A stretch of DNA of 12,271 nt from Acidaminococcaceae bacterium UBA2453 (GTDB lineage Bacteria > Bacillota > Negativicutes > Acidaminococcales > Acidaminococcaceae), in assembly GCA_002342505.1 (NCBI GenBank), contig DDQB01000081.1:1-12271 (forward strand), given 5' to 3'. The notes below the pieces were generated by a model. The model was not told the DNA's origin, did not search any database, and saw only the letters and a list, made by a program, of their open reading frames with translations. This document shows positions 7,202-12,271 of this stretch, piece by piece; the stretch's first letter is position 1, and each line of letters starts with the position of its first letter. The position numbers were made by a program, and so were the translations under genes.

Positions 7202-7831
7202 TTACCTGATAAAGTGCGTGCCGATCCATTCTTCTTTTTCCGGCAGGCCGAATTTTTCTTTGCCCAACGCGATGCTTCGCATCAGGAAGACCATATTCCT
7301 TGCCAGGGCGCGCATGGTCTGCCGGCCTTCGCCGTCCTGTTCCGCATCGCCGGGATTCAGGCCGTGGATGTTGTTCCAGTACTGGCTGGATACCACCGGC
7401 ATGTTGGAAATGGTAAAGTATTTGTTTAATTCATCAAAGGTGGCGGTACAGCCGGAGCGGCGGGCGCAGACAACGCTGGCGCCTACCTTCATGGTCTTGT
7501 CAAAGGAAGTGCTGAAGAACAGACGGTCCAGGCAGGCAATGAGCGTAGCGTTGGCGGAACCGTAATAGACCGGGCTGGCAACGATGAGTCCGTCTGCGGC
7601 TTCAAATTTCGGCGCAATGTCATTCACAATATCCTTGAACATACATTTTCCGTGTTTGGTGCAATAGCCGCAGGCGATACAGCCACGGATGGCTTCCTTG
7701 CCGATCTGGATATTTTCTACTTCCACATCGTTTTCTTCCAGGACCTGTTGCAGTTCGCGCAGTGCGATGCTGGTGTTCCCGTTTATCCGCGGACTGCCGT
7801 TAAGGATTAATACTTTTAATTTTTCTGCCAT
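7202..7831 (-). CDS. Iron-sulfur-flavoprotein-like NAD(P)H reductase
   Basis: 209 residues; ATG at 7831-7829 follows AGAGGA (7843-7838) by 6 nt. The fold is flavodoxin-like (FMN reductase/flavodoxin_2 group). LILNGSPRINGNTS (residues 8-21) is the FMN-phosphate loop, and ASPVYYGSANA (about 85-95) is the second flavin-binding loop. The cysteines C51, C54, C57 and C63 form CX2CX2CX5C, the compact motif that holds a 4Fe-4S cluster in iron-sulfur flavoproteins (Isf) of anaerobes. I expect a cytoplasmic FMN enzyme passing electrons to an unidentified acceptor, possibly in peroxide or oxygen defence; the substrate is inference. It is transcribed away from an Rrf2-family regulator from a promoter about 160 nt upstream, so redox or stress control is likely. 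A plain flavodoxin-family quinone or azo reductase is the alternative. Confidence 0.9.
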   Translation of the reverse strand: MAEKLKVLILNGSPRINGNTSIALRELQQVLEENDVEVENIQIGKEAIRGCIACGYCTKHGKCMFKDIVNDIAPKFEAADGLIVASPVYYGSANATLIACLDRLFFSTSFDKTMKVGASVVCARRSGCTATFDELNKYFTISNMPVVSSQYWNNIHGLNPGDAEQDGEGRQTMRALARNMVFLMRSIALGKEKFGLPEKEEWIGTHFIR

Positions 7832-7861
7832 GACGATTCCTCTTTCCTTTTTTTAGGATGT

Positions 7862-7891
7862 GCTGACAAGCGTGCAGACGAATGAATCAGC
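7862..7891 (-). repeat. Possible leader stem-loop upstream of the flavoprotein gene
   Basis: On the minus strand GCTGA (7891-7887) can pair with TCAGC (7866-7862) around a 20-nt loop containing ATTCGTCTGCA. It ends about 18 nt before the ribosome site. Only 5 bp pair, but the same loop sequence heads a 9-bp stem in the opposite leader at 8135-8174. Confidence 0.35.
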
Positions 7892-7897
7892 GCTTCC
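7873..7897 (-). repeat. 25-bp leader element, copy in the flavoprotein leader
   Basis: Read on the minus strand this 25-nt stretch (GGAAGcGCTGATTcATTCG, then TCTGCA) matches the element at 8129-8153 on the plus strand at 23 of 25 positions. It lies within the untranslated leader of the flavoprotein mRNA, 30 nt upstream of the ribosome site. Confidence 0.85.
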
Positions 7898-7998
7898 TTG
7901 GATTACTTTTATGGTTCCCAGGGAAACCCTGCGTGCCGGTTTTGTGTTTTCCGGCAGGGAGGCGAGAGAACGTTTCCGTTTTTTTCGCTTACAGTATC

Positions 7999-8007
7999 AG
8001 TATAACA
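7999..8007 (-). promoter_or_regulatory. Extended -10 promoter of the flavoprotein gene
   Basis: On the minus strand TGTTATACT provides an extended -10 (TGn plus TATACT, 5/6). No good -35 is present at 17 nt, as expected for an extended -10 promoter. Transcription would begin near 7992, leaving a leader of about 160 nt. Confidence 0.5.
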
Positions 8008-8011
8008 TGGA

Positions 8012-8030
8012 TTTACAAAAAAATTGTGAA
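8012..8030. promoter_or_regulatory. Candidate operator at the flavoprotein promoter
   Basis: TTTACAA-AAAAA-TTGTGAA is an inverted repeat with 7-bp arms (6 of 7 complementary) separated by 5 nt. It lies just upstream of the minus-strand -10 box, covering its -35 region. The half-sites also occur at 8063-8076, which suggests a common binder, most likely the adjacent Rrf2 protein. Confidence 0.45.
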
Positions 8031-8056
8031 ATGAATTTAACAATTTGCTGTATTCG

Positions 8057-8085
8057 TTGACCTTACAACTTGTGAATGGTACAAT
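8057..8085 (+). promoter_or_regulatory. Promoter of the Rrf2-family regulator gene
   Basis: TTGACC (8057-8062), a 17-nt spacer and TACAAT (8080-8085) match the SigA consensus at 5/6 in each box. Transcription would start near 8092, giving a leader of about 118 nt before ATG 8210. Confidence 0.75.
8063..8076. promoter_or_regulatory. Candidate operator inside the regulator promoter
   Basis: TTACAACTTGTGAA, with the perfect core ACAA-C-TTGT at 8065-8073, fills the spacer between the -35 and -10 boxes, where a bound repressor would block polymerase. Its half-sites match those at 8012-8030 but with 1 nt rather than 5 between them. Autoregulation is typical of Rrf2-family genes. Confidence 0.45.
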
Positions 8086-8128
8086 ATAAGATAAAGAATC
8101 TGAATGAAAATGAAGCGGTAAATTTTAT

Positions 8129-8153
8129 GGAAGTGCTGATTAATTCGTCTGCA
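8129..8153 (+). repeat. 25-bp leader element, copy in the regulator leader
   Basis: GGAAGtGCTGATTaATTCG followed by TCTGCA, matching the minus-strand copy at 7897-7873 in 23 of 25 positions. It lies in the untranslated leader of the regulator mRNA, 43 nt before the ribosome site. Confidence 0.85.
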
Positions 8154-8174
8154 GGGTTGCCGATTTTAATCAGC
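8135..8174 (+). repeat. Leader stem-loop upstream of the regulator gene
   Basis: GCTGATTAA (8135-8143) and TTAATCAGC (8166-8174) form a perfect 9-bp stem with a 22-nt loop, ending 22 nt before the ribosome site. The left arm belongs to the shared 25-bp element. No T-run follows, so it is not an intrinsic terminator; a role in mRNA stability, translation or protein binding is possible. Confidence 0.5.
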
Positions 8175-8209
8175 GATTCCTTACATTGCAGCGCTTGGAG
8201 GAGGGCATC

Positions 8210-8686
8210 ATGCAATTTTCGTCCCGTTTTACGATTGCCGTACATATTCTGCTGGCAGTGAATGAATTTGAGGGACAGTTTAAAACTACGTCTAACTTTT
8301 TGGGAAGCAGCGTCAATGTAAATCCGGTCATCATTCGTAAGACGCTGGGGCAGCTGAAAGACGCGGGCCTGGTGACAGTAGAGGCCGGCGTCGGCGGCGC
8401 GTCTCTGGCGAAAGAGCCGAAAAAAATCACGCTGTGGGATATTTTCTGCGCCGTGGAAGATAAAAAAGAAGAGTTGTTCCACTTTCATGAAAATCCCAAT
8501 CCGGACTGTCCGGTGGGCGCTAACATCCATGCGGTGATGGACGGACGGCTCAAAAAGATGAAACGCAGCCTGCAGAAGGAAATGGATAGCGTGACTCTGC
8601 AGGACTTGGTGAAGGATTTGCGCAAAGAAATGAAAAAGAACAAAAAGTTAGGCTTTGCACAGGAAGAAGAAAGATTGGAAGCATAA
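8210..8686 (+). CDS. Rrf2-family transcriptional regulator (YwnA-like)
   Basis: 158 residues. ATG 8210 follows GGAGGAGGG (8197-8205); an in-frame TTG at 8186 would place that site inside the gene. The N-terminal half is a winged helix-turn-helix of the Rrf2 family: FSSRFTIAVHILLAV at the start, a recognition-helix region VNPVIIRKTLGQLKDAGLV, and a glycine-rich wing (VEAGVGGASLAKEP) followed by ITLWDIFCAVE. The NPNPDCPVGANI segment with C100 is typical of the YwnA-like branch. Only two cysteines are visible (C80, C100), so the three-cysteine Fe-S site of IscR and NsrR is absent and the signal must be sensed otherwise. It is divergent to the flavoprotein gene, and dyads cover both promoters, so control of itself and the flavoprotein is the likely job. 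The C-terminal ~45 residues are highly charged. Confidence 0.9.
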   Translation: MQFSSRFTIAVHILLAVNEFEGQFKTTSNFLGSSVNVNPVIIRKTLGQLKDAGLVTVEAGVGGASLAKEPKKITLWDIFCAVEDKKEELFHFHENPNPDCPVGANIHAVMDGRLKKMKRSLQKEMDSVTLQDLVKDLRKEMKKNKKLGFAQEEERLEA

Positions 8687-8780
8687 GACCGGATCCTCCT
8701 GCCTGTGCTGGAAGCAGCAAGAAAAGAATGTCGGCAGACGGGCAACGGGGCAGGTTTGAAACGGCAAAGAGGATTCCTTT

Positions 8781-9662
8781 ATGAAGATCATTGACGCGCA
8801 TATGCATTATTTTAATATTGAAGGGTTTGACGAACTGGCGAAGCTTGCGGATCACGAAAATTCCCGGAAAGGCTGGCAGGATATCTGCGAGGTAAACGGG
8901 ATCGTCTTTTCCGTGGCCATGGGGAACAGCGACGACGCCCCCTGCCGTTTCGGCGGCGTGGTCCCGCGGCTCATTAACCTGGGAGGCGAACCCTTCTGCG
9001 AAACACCGTACAACCAGCCGGACAACGTGGGGTACTGCTTAGGCGTGGACAGCGAGGCGATCACGCCGGAGAACGCAGAGAAGACAGCGCAGGAGTTTGA
9101 ATATTACCTGCAGCGGGATCCTCACTGTGTGGGTATCAAGTTTTACATGGGTTACCAGAATGTGTACCTGTACGATGCGCGTCACGAGCCCCTGTTTGAA
9201 CTGGCGAAGGCTTACGATGTGCCCGTTGCCATGCACAGCGGGGAGACTGCCAATCATCACGGGCGGCTTCGGTACGCTCATCCCCTGACGGTGGATGAAG
9301 CGGCCAGCGAGCATCCCGACGTGCGGTTTGTGATCTGCCACGTGGGGAACCCCTGGATACCGGACGCCATTGAAGTGGCATCCAAAAATGAAAATGTGTT
9401 TATTGATTTTTCCGGCCTGTGGGAACACCGCCTGATGCCGAAACGGGAGCGGGAGATCGCGGCGTTCCGGCAGTATGTCCGCATGTGGCTGGAATATCAT
9501 GAGCTTTGGGATAAAATTATGTACGGCAGCGACTGGCCCCTGGTCAACATTCCGGATAACATCCGGAATCTGGGGAAGATCGTGCCGGAAGAACACTGGA
9601 ACGAGTTTTATTATGAAAACGCGCTGCGTGTGTACAGCCGGATACAGAAACTGGTACAATGA
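8781..9662 (+). CDS. Amidohydrolase-family metal-dependent hydrolase (Amidohydro_2 type)
   Basis: 293 residues; ATG 8781 is preceded by AAAGAGGA (8766-8773). The TIM-barrel metal-site motifs occur in order: DAHMH with H7 and H9 on strand 1, H152 in VAMHSGE, H187 in VICHVGNPW, and D251 in MYGSDWP. These fit the Amidohydro_2 family (PF04909), which includes ACMSD-like decarboxylases and lactone or aromatic-acid hydrolases and usually holds one divalent metal. K120 in VGIKFYMGY sits where some amidohydrolases carry a bridging lysine; whether it is modified cannot be told. The protein has no signal peptide and is cytoplasmic. It starts 94 nt after the Rrf2 gene on the same strand with no terminator between them, so co-transcription is possible. 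The substrate is unknown. Confidence 0.9.
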   Translation: MKIIDAHMHYFNIEGFDELAKLADHENSRKGWQDICEVNGIVFSVAMGNSDDAPCRFGGVVPRLINLGGEPFCETPYNQPDNVGYCLGVDSEAITPENAEKTAQEFEYYLQRDPHCVGIKFYMGYQNVYLYDARHEPLFELAKAYDVPVAMHSGETANHHGRLRYAHPLTVDEAASEHPDVRFVICHVGNPWIPDAIEVASKNENVFIDFSGLWEHRLMPKREREIAAFRQYVRMWLEYHELWDKIMYGSDWPLVNIPDNIRNLGKIVPEEHWNEFYYENALRVYSRIQKLVQ

Positions 9663-9727
9663 GCTGTGAACCGGGCGCAGCGTTTTGGGATCCCATATAG
9701 TTTGACCAGACGGGAAACAACCAAAGC

Positions 9728-9753
9728 GTAATCGCTTACTTATAGGCGGTTAC
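9728..9753 (+). repeat. Stem-loop in the leader of the first GTPase gene
   Basis: GTAATCGC (9728-9735) and GCGGTTAC (9746-9753) form an 8-bp stem with one G-U pair and a 10-nt loop, ending 22 nt before the ribosome site. The 124-nt gap after the hydrolase shows no convincing promoter: TTGACC at 9702-9707 lacks a -10 box at the right distance. Confidence 0.35.
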
Positions 9754-9775
9754 CGTTGTATGCAAAAAAAATGGC

Positions 9776-9780
9776 GGAGG
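9776..9780 (+). promoter_or_regulatory. Ribosome binding site for a GTG start
   Basis: GGAGG lies 6 nt before GTG 9787. The in-frame ATG at 9760 has no ribosome site upstream and would add nine residues (MQKKWRRCV) that include the site itself. Confidence 0.65.
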
Positions 9781-9786
9781 TGTGTT

Positions 9787-10902
9787 GTGTTAAAAGAAGA
9801 CGATGTGAAAAAACTGATTGATAAACTGCAGTATTTTGATTACGACAAAGTACTGAACAAGATCCGTAAAAATGTGAAGAAGCCGAGCGTTCTTGTAACA
9901 GGCGGCACCGGCGTGGGAAAAAGCAGCCTGATCAATCACCTTTTCGGTATGGACGTGGCGAAGGCGGGCAGCGGGAAACCCATGACAGACCGCATCACCC
10001 GGTACGAGCCGGAAAATTATGACGTGGTGCTGTACGATACTCTTGGCTACGAAGTTGGCGAAGAGAAACAGCAGAAGTTTTATAAAGATGTCATTGGCTT
10101 TGTGAAAGAGGCAAACGGGAAAAGCGATGTCAAAAAGCATGTGCATCTGGCCTGGTATTGCATTTCGGCGGCCAACAAGCGCGTCACCCCGACGGACCTG
10201 GACGCCATCGCGGCCCTGAGCGGACTGACGGAAGTCTGCGTGGTGCTGACCCAGATTGACGCGGCTACCATGGTGGAACTGGATGAAATGAAAGAGGTGC
10301 TGAAGAAGAAGCTGCCTGATACGGCTGCGTTTGTGGTGAGCATCGATCCCCGGGTGCCGGAAGAAAAGATGCAGTGGAACGATCTGCTGGGCTGGTCCGT
10401 GGATCATCTGGATGCGGGTCTGCAGTTGGCCTTTGCCCAGGCGCTGGGACAGGAGCTGCATATCAAGCACATCCAGGCGGATAAACTGATCAACCGGTAT
10501 GTGGCTGCTGCCGCCGGCGCGGTGGTGTGCCCGCTACCCATGACGGATTCCGCCGCGCTGATTGCCATCCAGACGACCATGGCGACGCATCTGTTTAATT
10601 TCTGGGGCATCGACCGGGGTACGGATAAAATTAAGGAAGTCTTTGTCAACGTAGTGGTAGCCAATACGGGACGTATCTTCTCCCGTTCCCTGCTGAAGAT
10701 CATCCCCGGGGCCGGTTCCATTGCGGCAGCTGTGGTGAACAGCGGCGTGGCCACTTCGTTCACCTACGCATTCGGACGGGCGGTCAACGAAGTCTGTTAT
10801 AAAACCGCGTCCCACATGGCGAAAGGGGAGAAGGTAGACATCACTTCTGCTTTTGCCATGGATGTGATCATGAAGCTGATCCAGAAATATTATAAAAAGT
10901 AA
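9787..10902 (+). CDS. GTPase with C-terminal DUF697-like membrane-associated domain
   Basis: 371 residues from GTG 9787. After a short helical lead (1-33) comes a GTPase domain of the Era/MMR_HSR1 group: G1 P-loop GGTGVGKS (39-46), probable G2 threonine in PMTDRIT (65-71), G3 DTLG (84-87), G4 TQID (155-158) in place of the classical NKxD, and G5 near VSID (184-187). The C-terminal part (about 228-360) matches the DUF697 pattern: LINRYVAAAAGAVVCPLPMTD, then IQTTMATHLFNFWG, and the glycine-rich IPGAGSIAAAVVNSGVATS (306 onward). DUF697 domains are hydrophobic and often membrane-associated. The GTPase may thus work at a membrane, but its cargo or effect is not known. A second, different GTPase follows 112 nt downstream, which suggests a functional pair. 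Confidence 0.9.
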   Translation: MLKEDDVKKLIDKLQYFDYDKVLNKIRKNVKKPSVLVTGGTGVGKSSLINHLFGMDVAKAGSGKPMTDRITRYEPENYDVVLYDTLGYEVGEEKQQKFYKDVIGFVKEANGKSDVKKHVHLAWYCISAANKRVTPTDLDAIAALSGLTEVCVVLTQIDAATMVELDEMKEVLKKKLPDTAAFVVSIDPRVPEEKMQWNDLLGWSVDHLDAGLQLAFAQALGQELHIKHIQADKLINRYVAAAAGAVVCPLPMTDSAALIAIQTTMATHLFNFWGIDRGTDKIKEVFVNVVVANTGRIFSRSLLKIIPGAGSIAAAVVNSGVATSFTYAFGRAVNEVCYKTASHMAKGEKVDITSAFAMDVIMKLIQKYYKK

Positions 10903-10912
10903 GATTTGCAGC

Positions 10913-10924
10913 CGCACATGTGCG
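10913..10924. repeat. Perfect 12-bp palindrome between the two GTPase genes
   Basis: CGCACATGTGCG is its own complement. GCCGCA (10911-10916) can alternatively pair with TGCGGC nearby (about 10927-10932), and GCACATG recurs directly after. It could be an operator or a small RNA hairpin; no T-run follows, so it is not a clear terminator. Confidence 0.4.
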
Positions 10925-10972
10925 ATTGCGGCACATGACAGGGAATGAAAGAAAAGGAAAACCGTTCCCCGC

Positions 10973-10989
10973 TTGCAGACGAGCTGCAA
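10973..10989 (+). repeat. Small hairpin just before the second GTPase start
   Basis: TTGCAG, a 5-nt loop ACGAG and CTGCAA form a perfect 6-bp stem. A possible TTG start for the second GTPase (10973) falls at its first base, which argues against that start. Confidence 0.4.
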
Positions 10990-11014
10990 AATAATGAGAA
11001 ATGACAGGTGGCAT

Positions 11015-12172
11015 ATGACGGCAAAAACCTGGAACCGTACGGGAAGTAAAGTTTCCGGCAAAAAGGAAACGGCCGCTTCCGGCAGGACGGATCATTCATC
11101 GGAAGAAAAGCAAAATAAAATACACAGACCCATGGTGCGGAACATCCTGGTGCTGGGCAAGACCGGCACAGGCAAAACTTCGTTGCTGAATTACCTGTAC
11201 GGGTTCGACCTGCCCACCGGGGCGGGGCTGCCCAAAACGGGAAAAGGGCTGCACGAACATGAAATCACCCGCAACGGCGTAGCTTATCACGTGTTCGATA
11301 CCTGGGGCGTGGAAGCGGATTCATTGCCGGAGTGGCGGAAGGAAGTGCTGGCCCTGGTACGCAAGCGGAACACTTCGCCTCATATCAACGACTGGTTCCA
11401 TGCTGTCTATTACTGTTTTTCCGCCAACACGGCCCGCATCGAAGAGGTGGAGATCGAAGAGATCATCGTACCGCTGCTCCAGTCCGGCTGCAAAGTTATC
11501 ATTGTGCTGACCAATGCGGAGGACGGGTTCCACAAGCAGGAAAAGATGGACGGCATGCAGGAGTATCTTTGCGACGAATTGAAGAAACGTCTTCATTATG
11601 ATCCGCAGCTGGAGATCATCCGGACGGTTAGCGTGGCAGGGGAGACCCTGGCCGGCGACGCAATATCCCGTTTCGGCCGGGGCGAGGCCCTGGAAGCGGC
11701 ACAGTATAATCTGACAGAAGATATCAAAAAGCGACTGCCCGCCATTTATAAAATGAATGTGCGGAACAAGCTGGACGCCTGGAAAGAGCGGAGCCAGCTG
11801 CTGCTGGCCAATGGGAAGATCAGTTTTGTGCTGAACAACAATTCCGCAAAACAGCTCATCGACCTGATCAACTACGATCTGCTGAACACCTTTGGCGCCA
11901 TTGACGCGGACGGCGACAAGCTGGAAGCGGAAGCCAACGAATACCTGCTGGCGGAAGGCAGTAAAAAGCCTTTGGATAAACGCTGGCGTCCGGAGTTCAG
12001 CCGCATCACCTATGTGAAAGGGTACGAGTACAGTAAGGGTTTGTCCGTGGGGCTGGCGATCGACGTGGCGACCAGTCTGCTGCGTTCGGCCAAAAGCATC
12101 CGGGAGAATTTGAGCCGACGGGTGGTAAAGACCCATGCGGCGATTCTGGAAAGTATGCAGAAGACGCGTTAA
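11015..12172 (+). CDS. Second P-loop GTPase with an unrecognised C-terminal half
   Basis: 385 residues from ATG 11015, placed after AGGTGG (11006-11011) with a short 3-nt spacing. In-frame ATG 10994 and TTG 10973 are alternatives with no better ribosome site. A basic, low-complexity lead (1-40) precedes the GTPase domain: G1 GKTGTGKT (48-55), G3 DTWG (95-98), and G4 within LTNAED (T166-D170), again without a classical NKxD. The second half (about 240-385) is helical and charged, with a hydrophobic stretch near the end (GLSVGLAIDVATSLL) that could be an amphipathic or membrane-touching helix; it is not the DUF697 pattern of the neighbour. The P-loop context (GKTGTGKTSLLNYLYGFDLPTG) recalls large immunity-type or Era-like GTPases. 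Gene order and shared type suggest joint function with the upstream GTPase. Role unknown. Confidence 0.85.
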   Translation: MTAKTWNRTGSKVSGKKETAASGRTDHSSEEKQNKIHRPMVRNILVLGKTGTGKTSLLNYLYGFDLPTGAGLPKTGKGLHEHEITRNGVAYHVFDTWGVEADSLPEWRKEVLALVRKRNTSPHINDWFHAVYYCFSANTARIEEVEIEEIIVPLLQSGCKVIIVLTNAEDGFHKQEKMDGMQEYLCDELKKRLHYDPQLEIIRTVSVAGETLAGDAISRFGRGEALEAAQYNLTEDIKKRLPAIYKMNVRNKLDAWKERSQLLLANGKISFVLNNNSAKQLIDLINYDLLNTFGAIDADGDKLEAEANEYLLAEGSKKPLDKRWRPEFSRITYVKGYEYSKGLSVGLAIDVATSLLRSAKSIRENLSRRVVKTHAAILESMQKTR

Positions 12173-12224
12173 ACAGAGAAACAGGAATTTATACGCCCGG
12201 TTGGCGCCGCCTTCATAAGACGTC

Positions 12225-12269
12225 GCGAACGCTTCGGTGCGTGATTGTTCGCAGTGCCGCCAGCGGCAC
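12225..12269. repeat. GC-rich inverted-repeat block at the window edge
   Basis: GCGAAC (12225-12230) pairs with GTTCGC (12247-12252), enclosing or competing with ACGC/GCGT (12229-12232, 12239-12242). GTGCCG-CCAG-CGGCAC (12254-12269) directly follows. No T-run is seen before the window ends. It may be a dispersed palindromic repeat or the start of a complex terminator for the GTPase pair. Confidence 0.45.
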
Positions 12270-12271
12270 AT

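Noticed and set aside
7835..7992. Known riboswitch (for example FMN) in the ~160-nt flavoprotein leader
   Set aside because: Some small inverted repeats exist (TGCCGG/CCGGCA; GGTTCCC/GGGAAACC), but I could not match the conserved core of any riboswitch I know.
7860..8060. Possible small plus-strand gene between the divergent genes
   Set aside because: It starts inside the flavoprotein leader, runs through both putative regulatory dyads, and has no ribosome site.
9689..9697. GGGATCCC palindrome after the hydrolase as a terminator
   Set aside because: It has no loop and no T-run, so it cannot act as an intrinsic terminator.
9790..10470. 226-codon minus-strand open frame opposite the first GTPase
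   Set aside because: It is a shadow of the GTPase frame, with no ribosome site and no recognisable domain.
11321..12271. 316-codon minus-strand open frame opposite the second GTPase
   Set aside because: The plus strand carries a clear P-loop GTPase. The minus frame reads as low-quality His/Gln/Arg-rich sequence and has no start signal within the window.

Overview
The window (about 12.3 kb) looks like chromosome from a low-to-mid GC anaerobic Firmicute. A diderm Negativicute of the Acidaminococcus/Phascolarctobacterium type is my best guess. Supporting signs are strong AGGAGG-type ribosome sites, TTG and GTG starts, a stand-alone LUD-domain protein, an iron-sulfur-flavoprotein-like gene and a periplasmic BamE-like protein. 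No marker gene fixes the taxon, so treat this as an inference.

Region 1 (1-6249, all + strand) is an envelope cluster of six genes. It starts with a partial single-pass membrane protein. A probable promoter (849-877) then precedes five closely spaced genes: a 645-aa lipoprotein with an internal Ala/Gly-rich hydrophobic segment, a membrane protein with an outer beta-rich domain and three zinc-ribbon repeats in its cytoplasmic tail, a two-span membrane protein, a small BamE-like secreted protein and a 321-aa secreted protein. Gaps of 21-62 nt suggest one operon. Most of these proteins belong to no family I can name with confidence. The zinc-ribbon protein could link an outside event to the cytoplasm, but that is inference. 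Genes 2 and 3 look AT-richer than the rest of the window.

Region 2 (6343-8686) holds a LUD-domain protein (+), a bidirectional terminator (7079-7123), a convergent flavoprotein with a CX2CX2CX5C motif (-), and a divergently transcribed Rrf2-family regulator (+). The 378-nt flavoprotein/Rrf2 intergenic region is rich in signals. Each direction has a promoter, each promoter is overlapped by a TTnACAA/TTGTGAA dyad, and each leader carries a copy of a 25-bp element (23/25 identical, inverted orientation) that can begin a stem-loop just upstream of the ribosome site. The regulator probably controls both itself and the flavoprotein.

Region 3 (8781-12172, + strand) has an Amidohydro_2-type metal-dependent hydrolase followed by two adjacent P-loop GTPases. 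The first carries a C-terminal DUF697-like membrane-associated domain. The second has an unrelated, unrecognised C-terminal half. The last ~50 nt of the window form a GC-rich inverted-repeat block that may belong to a dispersed repeat cut by the window edge. I saw no tRNA, rRNA, CRISPR array, transposase or phage gene.
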